10,542 nt of DNA from an uncultured Roseburia sp. (GCA_934307185.1 CAKRCJ010000057.1:1-10542), one strand, 5' to 3'; positions 1 to 7,061 are shown, numbered from the stretch's first letter. Notes: generated by a model not told the origin, from the letters alone. A program made the numbers and translations.

Positions 1-1
1 C

Positions 2-145
2 GGATGTATCGGCTGTCACTTATGTGAGAAGAACTGTCCGTCCGATGCAGTACATGTTATAGACAATGTTGCATACATCGACCAGGAGAAATGTACAAAG
101 TGTGGTCTTTGTGCTGAAAAATGTCCGAAGAAGATTATTCTTTAA
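2..145 (+). CDS. rnfB: Electron transport complex subunit B, C-terminal end (partial)
   Basis: The frame is open from the left edge and ends at TAA 143-145, so only the last 47 residues are visible. They contain two bacterial-type [4Fe-4S] motifs: [12 protein letters not shown], then [12 protein letters not shown], about 17 residues apart, ending CPKKIIL. This tandem ferredoxin arrangement at the extreme C-terminus fits RnfB, the subunit of the membrane Rnf complex that passes electrons from reduced ferredoxin towards NAD+ while pumping Na+ or H+. In clostridial rnfCDGEAB operons rnfB is usually the last gene, and here a strong hairpin follows directly, which agrees. The assignment to RnfB rather than another 2x[4Fe-4S] protein is inference, because the N-terminal part lies outside the window. 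Confidence 0.7.
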   Translation, partial: GCIGCHLCEKNCPSDAVHVIDNVAYIDQEKCTKCGLCAEKCPKKIIL

Positions 146-185
146 GAGACAGATAAAATTCTAAAAAATCAGTAAATCTAAAAAT

Positions 186-225
186 ATACAGGAGTAACCG
201 GATGGTTACTCCTGTATTACTTTTC
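186..225 (+). terminator. Intrinsic terminator after rnfB
   Basis: A perfect 14-bp stem (186-199 with 204-217) has a 4-base GGAT loop and is followed by a short, interrupted T-run (TATTACTTTTC). It sits 40 bp after the rnfB stop. An A-rich stretch (CTAAAAATA) precedes the stem, so it may also stop transcription from the other direction. The long perfect stem makes this convincing, although the T-run is weak. Confidence 0.85.
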
Positions 226-281
226 AATACGTCTAATTCCATACAGAAAATGTCAATACAAAATAAAAAGTTTTTTGATAT

Positions 282-309
282 TTGAATTAATATATGATAA
301 AGTTATACT
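282..309 (+). promoter_or_regulatory. Candidate sigma-A promoter for the proline operon
   Basis: TTGAAT (282-287, 4 of 6 to TTGACA) and TATACT (304-309, 5 of 6 to TATAAT) are separated by 16 bp, in a very AT-rich stretch between the upstream terminator and proB. Transcription would start near 315-317 and give a leader of about 40 nt. I see no riboswitch or T-box-like fold in that leader. This is prediction from consensus only. Confidence 0.5.
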
Positions 310-355
310 TAGTGAAAAAATTTGTTGTCAGAAAAGATACATAACGAGGAGTAAT

Positions 356-1207
356 ATGGGCGAAAAGGAATTTGATTTTACAAAGAAAAAACGTGTAGTT
401 GTAAAGATTGGTTCTTCCTCCTTAAATCATGGAGAAACTGGGAACCTGAATTTCACAAAGGTAGAGCATCTGGTGCGTGAACTATGTGATATGCGAAACC
501 GTGGCATGGATGTGTGTCTGGTAAGCTCCGGTGCAATTGCCGTTGGAAGACAGACGATTGGATTAAATGAAAGACCGAAGGATATTTCCACGAAGCAGGC
601 ATGTGCGGCAGTCGGGCAGGCAAGGCTGATGATGACTTATCAGAGAATGTTTGCGGAATATAATCAGATTGCCGGACAGATATTAATGACAAAAAATACA
701 ATGGTAAATCCGGTGTCGCGGGAGAATGCACAGAATACATTTGAAGAACTGTTTCGTTTAGGTGTAATTCCGGTTGTAAATGAAAACGATACCGTTTCTA
801 CGTATGAGATGCAGTTTGGTGATAATGATACGCTTTCAGCGATCGTGGCTTCTCTTGTCGGTGCAGACCTTCTCATTTTACTGTCGGATATCGACGGATT
901 ATTTACCGATGATCCGCACAAAAATCCGAAAGCAGAATTGATTAAAGTGGTAGATAAAATAGATACAGAGCTTTTGGGAATGGCAAAGGGTTCCACGGGA
1001 AGCGATGTTGGAACCGGCGGCATGGCAACAAAACTTACGGCTGCAAAAATCGCAACATTGTCCGGCGCAGATATGGTAATTGCAAATGGAGCAGATGTCT
1101 GTGTGCTTCATCACATTATTGATGATGATTTTACGGGAACAATTTTCAGGGCAGCAAAAAGCGATAGCTTTCATATAGCAGATTTTATAATGGAGACAAT
1201 AGGATAA
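356..1207 (+). CDS. proB: Glutamate 5-kinase, PUA-less
   Basis: Phosphorylates glutamate to gamma-glutamyl phosphate with ATP, the first step of proline synthesis in the cytoplasm. The 283-residue protein is a single amino-acid-kinase domain: nucleotide-binding VVVKIGSSS near residues 14-22, VSSGAIAVG, VIPVVNENDT (N142-T146), FGDNDTLSAI (from about 154), LLILLSDIDGLFTDDP, and GTGGMATK (219-226). I chose ATG 356 because GAGGAG lies at 346-351. The in-frame start at 275 falls inside the predicted promoter and only adds an unconserved leader. E. coli ProB is about 367 residues with a C-terminal PUA domain. Here the protein ends just after the kinase fold, so PUA is absent. The stop overlaps the next start by one base (TAATG). 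ProA is encoded two genes downstream. Confidence 0.95.
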   Translation: MGEKEFDFTKKKRVVVKIGSSSLNHGETGNLNFTKVEHLVRELCDMRNRGMDVCLVSSGAIAVGRQTIGLNERPKDISTKQACAAVGQARLMMTYQRMFAEYNQIAGQILMTKNTMVNPVSRENAQNTFEELFRLGVIPVVNENDTVSTYEMQFGDNDTLSAIVASLVGADLLILLSDIDGLFTDDPHKNPKAELIKVVDKIDTELLGMAKGSTGSDVGTGGMATKLTAAKIATLSGADMVIANGADVCVLHHIIDDDFTGTIFRAAKSDSFHIADFIMETIG

Positions 1208-1434
1208 TGGAACAATCAAAAATTGACAGAATTAATGAATTATACAGAAAATCAAAAGCAGAGGGTTTGACAGAGGCGGAAAAAAGTGAACAGGCTCTTT
1301 TAAGAAAAGAGTTTGTTGCAGATGTAAAGAAAAATCTGACAGCCCAGCTTAACAATATCGACATTCAGAACGAAGACGGCACCATCGAGAACCTTGGTGA
1401 AAAATATGGAAACAAACCAAAAAAATTATCGTAA
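1207..1434 (+). CDS. DUF896 (UPF0291 / YnzC-like) small protein
   Basis: A 75-residue charged protein. KIDRINELYRKSKAEGLTEA followed by EKSEQALLRKEF matches the hallmark of the DUF896/YnzC family (K-I-x-R-I-N-E-L, then L-T-x-x-E-K-x-E-Q, then L-R-x-E-[YF]), which forms an N-terminal helical hairpin. The C-terminal tail (from about residue 48) is acidic then basic and probably flexible. There is no signal peptide or membrane segment. The molecular function of the family is not settled. In Bacillus subtilis ynzC is in the SOS-induced yneA-yneB-ynzC operon. Here it sits between proB and the folate cyclo-ligase gene, sharing one base with the proB stop (TAATG), so translation is probably coupled. 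The last 29 bases overlap the next gene in another frame. Confidence 0.88.
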   Translation: MEQSKIDRINELYRKSKAEGLTEAEKSEQALLRKEFVADVKKNLTAQLNNIDIQNEDGTIENLGEKYGNKPKKLS

Positions 1435-2005
1435 AGAGCATCTTTTGCTGCGGAATACCATGACGACAGAGGAAGTACAGCAAAAAAGCTGCGCTATTGT
1501 AAAAAAGCTGCTGGACTCCGACTGGTATAAAGGTGCAGAAGAAATTTTTCTGTATTATCCTCTTGGAACGGAAGTGGACTGTAAAACTCTTATGATGCAG
1601 GCAGTCCATGACGGAAAAAAGCTTGCACTTCCAAGGACTGCTTCTGATTTTTGCATGGATTTTTACTATATAAAATCTTTCGGGCAGCTTGCAGAGGGAG
1701 CATTTCATGTGATGGAACCGAAGGAAGAATGTAAAAAAGCGGTTCCGTGTGAACAGATAGTTTTAACACCCGGTGTAGTGTTCGGGCGGGACGGCAGCCG
1801 TTATGGATATGGAAAAGGTTATTATGACCGTTTCTTTGCGAGATACCCGAAGTTGAAAAAATATGGTATCTGTTACGAAAACCAACTGGAACAGACACTT
1901 TTTACCGATGTATATGATGTGAAAATGGAGCGTATTTATACGGAGTCACAGGTAATTGAAATTACCGGAAAGGACAGTCATTATGGAATTATTGGAGATT
2001 TGTAA
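1406..2005 (+). CDS. 5-formyltetrahydrofolate cyclo-ligase
   Basis: ATP-dependent conversion of 5-formyl-THF to 5,10-methenyl-THF (MTHFS/YgfA family), which returns the storage or inhibitory folate to one-carbon metabolism. The 199-residue protein has the N-terminal basic helix ([13 protein letters not shown]), the family's [11 protein letters not shown] segment, and the phosphate/ATP-binding signature [11 protein letters not shown] at 132-142. ATG 1406 is preferred: GGTGA at 1396-1400 gives a Shine-Dalgarno match 5 nt away. TTG 1394 and GTG 1397 are in frame and would add only a few residues. The start lies inside the DUF896 gene (29-nt overlap) and the end overlaps proA by 23 nt, so it is tightly embedded in the proline operon. 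No biochemical link between this step and proline synthesis is obvious. The family call is firm; the exact start is less so. Confidence 0.93.
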   Translation: METNQKNYRKEHLLLRNTMTTEEVQQKSCAIVKKLLDSDWYKGAEEIFLYYPLGTEVDCKTLMMQAVHDGKKLALPRTASDFCMDFYYIKSFGQLAEGAFHVMEPKEECKKAVPCEQIVLTPGVVFGRDGSRYGYGKGYYDRFFARYPKLKKYGICYENQLEQTLFTDVYDVKMERIYTESQVIEITGKDSHYGIIGDL

Positions 2006-3248
2006 AAATGCAAAAGCAATTGTCACAAAAGTAGGAATTCTTGATACAAACACGAAAAATCATGCACTTCTTACTACAGCGGACTATTTAATCAGAGAAC
2101 AGGATTTCATAATAGAGGCAAATAAAACAGATATCGAAAATGGAAAGAAAAACAATATGCCACAGGGAATGCTTGACCGGCTGCTTCTGACAAAGGAACG
2201 CATTGCGCAGATGGCAGAGGGACTCCGTCAGGTGGCAGGGCTTGAGGATCCAATCGGAGAAGTAACAGGGATGAAAAAAAGACCGAACGGTCTTATGATT
2301 GGACAGAAAAGAGTTCCACTTGGTGTTGTCGGAATTATTTATGAGGCAAGACCGAATGTAACAGCAGATGCGTTTGCACTTTGCTTTAAAACAGGAAATG
2401 TCGTGATTTTAAAGGGTGGAAGTGATGCCATACATTCGAATATTGCGATTGTAGATGTGATCCGCCGGGCATTAAAGGAAGAAAATCTGCCGGAAGATGC
2501 GATTTCCCTCATTGAGGATACCAACAGGGAGACAGCAGAAGCCTTCATGAAAATGAATGAATATGTAGATGTGCTCATTCCCCGGGGCGGGGCAGGATTG
2601 ATTAAGGCGGTTGTAAATAACGCGACTATTCCGGTCATTGAAACCGGAACCGGGAACTGTCATGTTTTTGTGGATGAGACAGCCGATTTTGATATGGCGA
2701 TTGATATTATTTTAAATGCGAAAACGCAGCGAATTAGTGTGTGCAATGCCTGTGAGTCGCTTGTAATCCATGAAAAAATTGCAGAAGCATTCCTGCCAAA
2801 GCTGATGAAGCGTCTTTCAGAAAAAAATGTGGAAGTACATGCAGATGAAAAAGTGATGCAGATTGCTGAAAAATCCCGGATAAAAAGAGAACTGTTAACA
2901 CCTGCCACAGAGGAAGACTGGGGAAAAGAATATCTCGATTATAAAATTTCGGCAAAAACAGTATCTTCTGTTGATGAGGCAATTGCGCATATTAACCACT
3001 ATAACACCGGACATTCCGAAACCATTGTTACAAATGATTATACAAATGCAGAAAAATTTTTAAATGAAATTGATGCAGCCTGTGTCTATGTCAACGCTTC
3101 CACGCGTTTTACCGACGGCTTTGAATTTGGTTTTGGTGCAGAGATTGGAATTTCCACACAAAAGCTGCATGCCAGAGGTCCAATGGGGCTGCTTGCATTG
3201 ACGAGTACAAAATATATTATTTATGGGAATGGACAGATTCGGAAATAA
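1983..3248 (+). CDS. proA: Glutamate-5-semialdehyde dehydrogenase (gamma-glutamyl phosphate reductase)
   Basis: NADPH-dependent reduction of gamma-glutamyl phosphate to glutamate-5-semialdehyde, the second step of proline synthesis, acting on the ProB product. The 421-residue protein (usual size about 415) shows [15 protein letters not shown] (111-125), [31 protein letters not shown], and the catalytic-cysteine segment SVCNACE with C254 as the likely nucleophile (a second Cys is at 257). [29 protein letters not shown] and [13 protein letters not shown] complete the C-terminal part. ATG 1983 is chosen because AAGGA at 1970-1974 lies 8 nt upstream; the in-frame TTG at 1956 would add nine unconserved residues. 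It overlaps the cyclo-ligase gene by 23 nt. No terminator follows, so some read-through into miaB is possible. Confidence 0.96.
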   Translation: MELLEICKNAKAIVTKVGILDTNTKNHALLTTADYLIREQDFIIEANKTDIENGKKNNMPQGMLDRLLLTKERIAQMAEGLRQVAGLEDPIGEVTGMKKRPNGLMIGQKRVPLGVVGIIYEARPNVTADAFALCFKTGNVVILKGGSDAIHSNIAIVDVIRRALKEENLPEDAISLIEDTNRETAEAFMKMNEYVDVLIPRGGAGLIKAVVNNATIPVIETGTGNCHVFVDETADFDMAIDIILNAKTQRISVCNACESLVIHEKIAEAFLPKLMKRLSEKNVEVHADEKVMQIAEKSRIKRELLTPATEEDWGKEYLDYKISAKTVSSVDEAIAHINHYNTGHSETIVTNDYTNAEKFLNEIDAACVYVNASTRFTDGFEFGFGAEIGISTQKLHARGPMGLLALTSTKYIIYGNGQIRK

Positions 3249-3258
3249 ATGATAGAAT
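3230..3258 (+). promoter_or_regulatory. Candidate sigma-A promoter for miaB-ruvAB
   Basis: TGGACA (3230-3235, 5 of 6 to TTGACA) and TAGAAT (3253-3258, 5 of 6 to TATAAT) are separated by exactly 17 bp. The -35 lies in the last codons of proA and the -10 just after its stop. Transcription would begin near 3265, placing the LexA-like site about 15-30 bases downstream of the start. This is a consensus-based prediction. Confidence 0.5.
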
Positions 3259-3280
3259 AATATCTTGCAGTATGAAAATA

Positions 3281-3294
3281 AGAACAGATGTTTG
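3281..3294 (+). promoter_or_regulatory. Putative LexA (SOS) box upstream of miaB-ruvAB
   Basis: The site reads AGAACAGATGTTTG. It contains the GAAC-N4-GTTY core, and its internal bases fit the R-N-R-Y pattern of the Bacillus LexA consensus (CGAAC-RNRY-GTTY plus a final base). The first base (A instead of C) departs from it, and the final G fits the symmetric form of the box. It is in the 88-bp proA-miaB gap, 42 bp before the miaB start and just downstream of the predicted -10. Scanning the window by eye I found no other GAAC-N4-GTTY. RuvAB is a classical SOS function, which supports the call. No LexA gene is in view, so binding is inferred. Confidence 0.55.
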
Positions 3295-3336
3295 CAACAT
3301 ATTGCAGCAATAAGGGAAAACAGATAGGAAAATAGA

Positions 3337-4782
3337 ATGAAAGAAAAGAAAAATATCACAATTATCGATAAAAAACAGATTCCTTCCAGCGAGCCGGAAA
3401 GACAGTATTATTTTATGGACATTGCAAAGAAATATGTAGCCGAACTTGCAGAGCAGAAGGGTGCTCCGCTTACGTTCTGTGTTACGACATTCGGGTGCCA
3501 GATGAATGCGAGGGATTCCGAAAAATTAGTCGGTATTTTAGAAAAAATCGGCTATGTGGAAGCACCGGATGAGAAAGCAGATTTCGTTATTTATAACACC
3601 TGTACCGTCCGTGAGAATGCGAATAATAAGGTATATGGAAGACTTGGTTATCTGAACGGATTTAAAAAGAAAAATCCATATATGATGATTGGTTTATGCG
3701 GATGCATGATGCAGGAACCTACAGTTGTAGAAAAAATCCGGTCCAGCTACCGATTTGTGGATTTAATTTTTGGTACACATAATATTTATAAATTTGCGGA
3801 GTTAATTGTAACTGCGTTAGAGTCTAACTCGATGACAATTGACATCTGGAAAGATACCGATAAAATCGTAGAGGATTTACCGGTTGAGCGTAAATATTCG
3901 TTTAAATCCGGTGTAAATATTATGTTTGGCTGTAATAACTTCTGCAGTTATTGTATCGTTCCTTATGTGCGTGGACGGGAAAGAAGCCGTGAGCCGAAAG
4001 AGATTGTACGTGAAATCGAGCATTTGGTAGCAGATGGTGTTGTGGAGGTTATGCTTCTTGGTCAGAACGTGAACTCTTACGGCAAAAATTTAGAGCATCC
4101 AATGTCCTTTGCACAGTTATTACAGGAAATTGAAAAAATTGAAGGTTTAGAGCGTATTCGTTTCATGACCTCCCACCCGAAGGACTTATCCGATGAATTA
4201 ATCGAGGTGATGAAAAATTCAAAGAAAATCTGTAATCATCTGCATTTGCCGCTCCAGTCCGGAAGCAGCCGTATTTTAAAGATTATGAACCGTCATTATG
4301 ACAAAGAGCATTATCTGGAGTTAGTGGAGAAAATAAGAGCGGCAGTGCCGGATATTGCACTTACAACGGATATTATCGTAGGCTTCCCCGGTGAAACCGA
4401 AGAAGATTTTGAAGAGACAATGGACGTAGTGCGCAAAGTACGTTATGACAGTGCCTTTACGTTTATTTATTCAAAGAGAACCGGAACGCCTGCGGCTGCC
4501 ATGGAAGACCAGGTGCCGGAAGATGTGATAAAAGAACGTTTTGACCGTCTTTTAAATGAAGTACAGAAGATTTCTGCGGAAAAAGCAGGAAAATTAACCG
4601 GACAGACACTTCCGGTTCTCGTGGAGGAGGTAAACGGACAGGACGCACATCTTGTGACCGGTAAGCTTACGAATAATTCTACTGTTCATTTCCCGGGTAC
4701 AGCAGATATGATTGGAACTATCCAGAATGTTGTGTTAGAGGAATGTAAAGGATTTTATTATATTGGCAGACGTGCCGAGTAG
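3337..4782 (+). CDS. miaB: tRNA-2-methylthio-N6-dimethylallyladenosine synthase
   Basis: Radical-SAM methylthiotransferase that converts i6A37 to ms2i6A37 in tRNAs reading UNN codons. The 481-residue protein has all three parts of the family. The first is an N-terminal MTTase domain with cluster ligands C54 (TFGCQMN), C89 (YNTCTVRENA) and C123 (CGCMMQ). The second is a radical-SAM core with C199, C203 and C206 (CNNFCSYCIVPYVRGRERSR). The third is a C-terminal TRAM domain from about residue 420. The TCTVRENA and VRGRERSR stretches favour MiaB over RimO or MtaB. The N-terminal extension of about 45 residues before the first Cys is common in clostridial MiaB. ATG 3337 is preceded by TAGGAA at 3325-3330. 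RuvA follows after 13 bp, so they are probably co-transcribed. miaA is not in the window. Confidence 0.96.
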   Translation: MKEKKNITIIDKKQIPSSEPERQYYFMDIAKKYVAELAEQKGAPLTFCVTTFGCQMNARDSEKLVGILEKIGYVEAPDEKADFVIYNTCTVRENANNKVYGRLGYLNGFKKKNPYMMIGLCGCMMQEPTVVEKIRSSYRFVDLIFGTHNIYKFAELIVTALESNSMTIDIWKDTDKIVEDLPVERKYSFKSGVNIMFGCNNFCSYCIVPYVRGRERSREPKEIVREIEHLVADGVVEVMLLGQNVNSYGKNLEHPMSFAQLLQEIEKIEGLERIRFMTSHPKDLSDELIEVMKNSKKICNHLHLPLQSGSSRILKIMNRHYDKEHYLELVEKIRAAVPDIALTTDIIVGFPGETEEDFEETMDVVRKVRYDSAFTFIYSKRTGTPAAAMEDQVPEDVIKERFDRLLNEVQKISAEKAGKLTGQTLPVLVEEVNGQDAHLVTGKLTNNSTVHFPGTADMIGTIQNVVLEECKGFYYIGRRAE

Positions 4783-4795
4783 GGATTAAGAGATT

Positions 4796-5407
4796 ATGTA
4801 TTCATATATTAAGGGAACACTTGAGGAGACAGGGGAAGATTACCTTGTTGTGGAAGCCGGCGGCATCGGTTATCACATTTATACGACCGGACAGACATTT
4901 CAGTATCTGCCTTCTGCCGGGGAAGAGATAAAAGTATATACGTATCTTCATGTAAGGGAAGATGCGATGATTTTATTCGGATTTCTGACAAAAGATGACC
5001 TTATGGTGTTTAAGCTGCTGCTTGGTGTCAGCGGCATCGGACCAAAAGGCGCACTTGCCATTTTATCGGTGATGACAACCGATGATTTGCGGTTTGCTGT
5101 CTTAGGGGATGATGCGAAGGCAATTTCAAAGGCACCAGGTGTCGGTGCAAAGACAGCGAAACGTCTTATTTTGGAATTAAAAGATAAATTAAGCTTAGAG
5201 GATGCTTTTGAGCAGAAGCTTTCGAAAAATCAGACACCTGCAGAGAATAAAGCAAAAGGTGCAAAGAACGAAGCTGTGGCGGCATTAGTAGCATTGGGTT
5301 ATTCTTCTTCCGAAGCATTAAAAGCATTAAATGGTATCGAGATTACGGATGAGACGGATGTAGAAGATATTTTGAAGGCTGCTTTAAAAAATATGGCTTT
5401 TCTGTAA
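4796..5407 (+). CDS. ruvA: Holliday junction branch migration protein RuvA
   Basis: Binds four-way DNA junctions as a tetramer and loads the RuvB motor. The 203 residues match the usual length. Domain I is an OB-fold (1 to about 62, MYSYIKGTLEE and GGIGYHIY). Domain II has the two helix-hairpin-helix motifs VSGIGPKGA (78-86) and APGVGAKTA (113-121). After a linker of about 15 residues rich in Lys, Asn and Ala, domain III (about 160-203) binds RuvB (ALVALGYSSSEALKAL). ATG 4796 follows the miaB stop by 13 bp. The Shine-Dalgarno is mediocre: AGGGA overlaps the miaB stop and lies 10 nt away, so re-initiation after miaB may matter. RuvB follows; ruvC is not in the window. Confidence 0.96.
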   Translation: MYSYIKGTLEETGEDYLVVEAGGIGYHIYTTGQTFQYLPSAGEEIKVYTYLHVREDAMILFGFLTKDDLMVFKLLLGVSGIGPKGALAILSVMTTDDLRFAVLGDDAKAISKAPGVGAKTAKRLILELKDKLSLEDAFEQKLSKNQTPAENKAKGAKNEAVAALVALGYSSSEALKALNGIEITDETDVEDILKAALKNMAFL

Positions 5408-5466
5408 ACAGAGAAGCACACTTATAAACAGAAACTATGTTACAGAAAGGTGCTTGTGAGGCATCC

Positions 5467-6459
5467 ATGGAAAAGAGAGTAATTTCAACAGAGGTCCAGG
5501 ATGAGGACATTAAAATAGAAAAAAATTTAAGACCGCAGACGTTAGATGATTATATCGGACAGCAGAAGGCGAAAAAAAATTTAAAGGTTTATATCGAAGC
5601 TGCAAAACAGCGTGGAGAGTCGTTAGACCATGTGCTTTTTTTCGGACCTCCGGGACTTGGTAAGACCACACTTGCCGGAATTATTGCAAACGAGATGGGA
5701 ACCCACATAAAAATCACTTCCGGTCCGGCAATCGGAAAACCGGGAGAGATGGCGGCAATACTTAGTAATTTGCAGGAAGGGGATATCCTTTTTGTAGACG
5801 AAATTCATCGGTTAAACCGTCAGGTGGAGGAAGTGCTTTATCCGGCAATGGAGGATTATGTTATTGATATTATGATTGGAAAAGGCGCAACCGCGCGTTC
5901 CATCCGTCTGGATTTACCAAAATTTACACTCGTAGGTGCAACGACAAGGGCAGGATTGCTGTCGGCACCGCTCCGTGACCGTTTTGGTGTCATTCATCAT
6001 CTGGAATTTTATACGGTGGATGAGTTAAAGACAATCATTACGCACTCGGCAGCGAAGCTTGGTGTCGGGATTGACGAGGAAGGTGCTTATGAGCTTGCCA
6101 GACGTTCCAGGGGAACGCCGCGTCTTGCCAACCGTCTGTTAAAGCGTGTAAGAGATTTTGCAGAAGTAAAATATGACGGAAAAATCACAAAAGAGGTTGC
6201 TGCCTTTGCACTAGACCTTTTGGAGGTCGATAAATTCGGTCTGGATCAAAATGACAGAAATGTTCTTATGACCATGATTGAAAAGTTCCAGGGCGGACCG
6301 GTAGGATTAGATACGCTTGCAGCTTCTATCGGAGAAGACTCCGGTACGATTGAAGATGTTTATGAACCGTTCCTTGTCCAGAATGGATTTATCATAAGAA
6401 CGCCAAAGGGAAGAATGGTGACAGAGCTTGCTTACAAACATTTTGGTATCGAAAAATAG
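5467..6459 (+). CDS. ruvB: Holliday junction branch migration ATPase RuvB
   Basis: AAA+ hexameric motor that pumps DNA through the RuvA-bound junction. The 330-residue protein shows Walker [10 protein letters not shown] (60-68), Walker B ILFVDEIH (D111-E112), the sensor-1 and arginine-finger region [18 protein letters not shown] (LRDRF at 169-173), sensor 2 [10 protein letters not shown] (from 215), and a C-terminal winged helix ([16 protein letters not shown], then [17 protein letters not shown]). I chose ATG 5467 because GAGG at 5458-5461 precedes it and the protein then begins MEKRVISTE, as in relatives. The in-frame ATG 5437 has no ribosome site and would add ten residues. It lies 59 bp after ruvA. 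No terminator is visible after its stop; the zapA promoter region follows. Confidence 0.96.
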   Translation: MEKRVISTEVQDEDIKIEKNLRPQTLDDYIGQQKAKKNLKVYIEAAKQRGESLDHVLFFGPPGLGKTTLAGIIANEMGTHIKITSGPAIGKPGEMAAILSNLQEGDILFVDEIHRLNRQVEEVLYPAMEDYVIDIMIGKGATARSIRLDLPKFTLVGATTRAGLLSAPLRDRFGVIHHLEFYTVDELKTIITHSAAKLGVGIDEEGAYELARRSRGTPRLANRLLKRVRDFAEVKYDGKITKEVAAFALDLLEVDKFGLDQNDRNVLMTMIEKFQGGPVGLDTLAASIGEDSGTIEDVYEPFLVQNGFIIRTPKGRMVTELAYKHFGIEK

Positions 6460-6471
6460 TTCAAGTTATAG

Positions 6472-6516
6472 TTGCTTTTGCCATATCTTGACGTTATAAT
6501 GATAACATATACTATA
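6472..6516 (+). promoter_or_regulatory. Promoter region for zapA, two alternative boxes
   Basis: Two readings are possible. One is TTGCTT (6472-6477) with a perfect TATAAT (6495-6500), 17 bp apart. The other is TTGACG (6488-6493, 5 of 6) with TACTAT (6510-6515, 4 of 6), 16 bp apart. A dyad GTTAT-AATG-ATAAC (6493-6506) covers the perfect -10. The short ruvB-zapA gap therefore very likely carries a promoter, but which pair is used cannot be settled by reading. Confidence 0.55.
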
Positions 6517-6545
6517 GCTTGTACATGTGTTTGGAGGAAGAGGTT

Positions 6546-6986
6546 ATGTCTGAGAAGACCAGCGCGGAAGTAATCATAGGTGGAAAGGTGTACACCTTAA
6601 GCGGATATGAGGGCGAGGACTATTTGCAGAAGGTCGCTGCCTATATCAATAATAAGATAAATGAATTTAATTCCATGGAGGAGTGCAGAAGATTTCCGGC
6701 GGATATGAAGGCAACCTTAGTCCACTTGAATATTGCAGATGACTATTTCAAGGCGAAAGCACAGGCTGAGAAGTTAGAGCAGGACATCGAAGCAAAAGAC
6801 CGGGAGATTTATAATTTAAAGCATGATTTAATTTCCAACCAGATTAAGGCGGAAAGTGACGAAAAGACAATCAGGGAATTAGAGGCAAAGAACAGGGAAC
6901 TGTTATTGAATAAAGAACGTTTGGAGAAAGATTTAGAGGATGTTTTATTAGGCGAGGTTCCTTCGAAAGATAATATAGAAGAGTAA
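6546..6986 (+). CDS. zapA: Cell division protein ZapA
   Basis: ZapA binds FtsZ and promotes bundling of protofilaments in the Z-ring. The 146-residue protein has the N-terminal ZapA domain (VIIGGKVYTLSGYEGEDYLQ, then AAYINNKINEF, about residues 8-45), a helical middle (ATLVHLNIADDYFKAK), and a C-terminal coiled coil rich in Glu, Lys and Leu (about 65-140). The coiled coil is longer than in minimal ZapA proteins of about 85-110 residues. ATG 6546 is chosen because GGAGGA at 6533-6538 sits 7 nt upstream; the in-frame TTG at 6519 would include that ribosome site as coding sequence. It has its own promoter region and terminator, so it may be monocistronic. The SEDS wall-synthesis gene further down is in keeping with a division role. 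Confidence 0.9.
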   Translation: MSEKTSAEVIIGGKVYTLSGYEGEDYLQKVAAYINNKINEFNSMEECRRFPADMKATLVHLNIADDYFKAKAQAEKLEQDIEAKDREIYNLKHDLISNQIKAESDEKTIRELEAKNRELLLNKERLEKDLEDVLLGEVPSKDNIEE

Positions 6987-6991
6987 ATAGC

Positions 6992-7020
6992 GGGGGCGAG
7001 GTACAATCGTCCCCTTTTTT
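6992..7020 (+). terminator. Intrinsic terminator after zapA
   Basis: GGGGGCGA (6992-6999) pairs with TCGTCCCC (7007-7014): 8 bp, one G-T wobble, loop of 7. Six Ts follow directly (7015-7020). It begins 5 bp after the zapA stop. This is a textbook Rho-independent terminator. Confidence 0.9.
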
Positions 7021-7061
7021 ACCTTGTAAAAGAAAATCCGTATTGCTTACAGGAGAAGAAA

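Noticed and set aside
275..355. N-terminal extension of proB from an in-frame start at 275
   Set aside because: It overlaps the predicted promoter and encodes no conserved sequence; GAGGAG sits properly before ATG 356.
453..1219. Long antisense reading frames opposite proB
   Set aside because: They mirror the codon pattern of a clear kinase gene, have no ribosome site or recognisable motif, and overlap one another.
3293..3306. TGCAA-CATA-TTGCA hairpin before miaB
   Set aside because: The stem is only 5 bp with no T-run, too weak for a terminator; it may matter only as part of a protein-binding site next to the LexA-like box.
3272..3313. Thirteen-codon reading frame in the proA-miaB gap
   Set aside because: It has no ribosome binding site and spans the LexA-like box; there is no sign of an attenuator peptide (no run of regulatory codons, no terminator after it).
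5414..5455. AAGCAC / GTGCTT inverted repeat in the ruvA-ruvB gap
   Set aside because: It has 6 bp of pairing with a 30-base loop, cannot be extended at either end, and lies outside the ribosome site; it is expected by chance.
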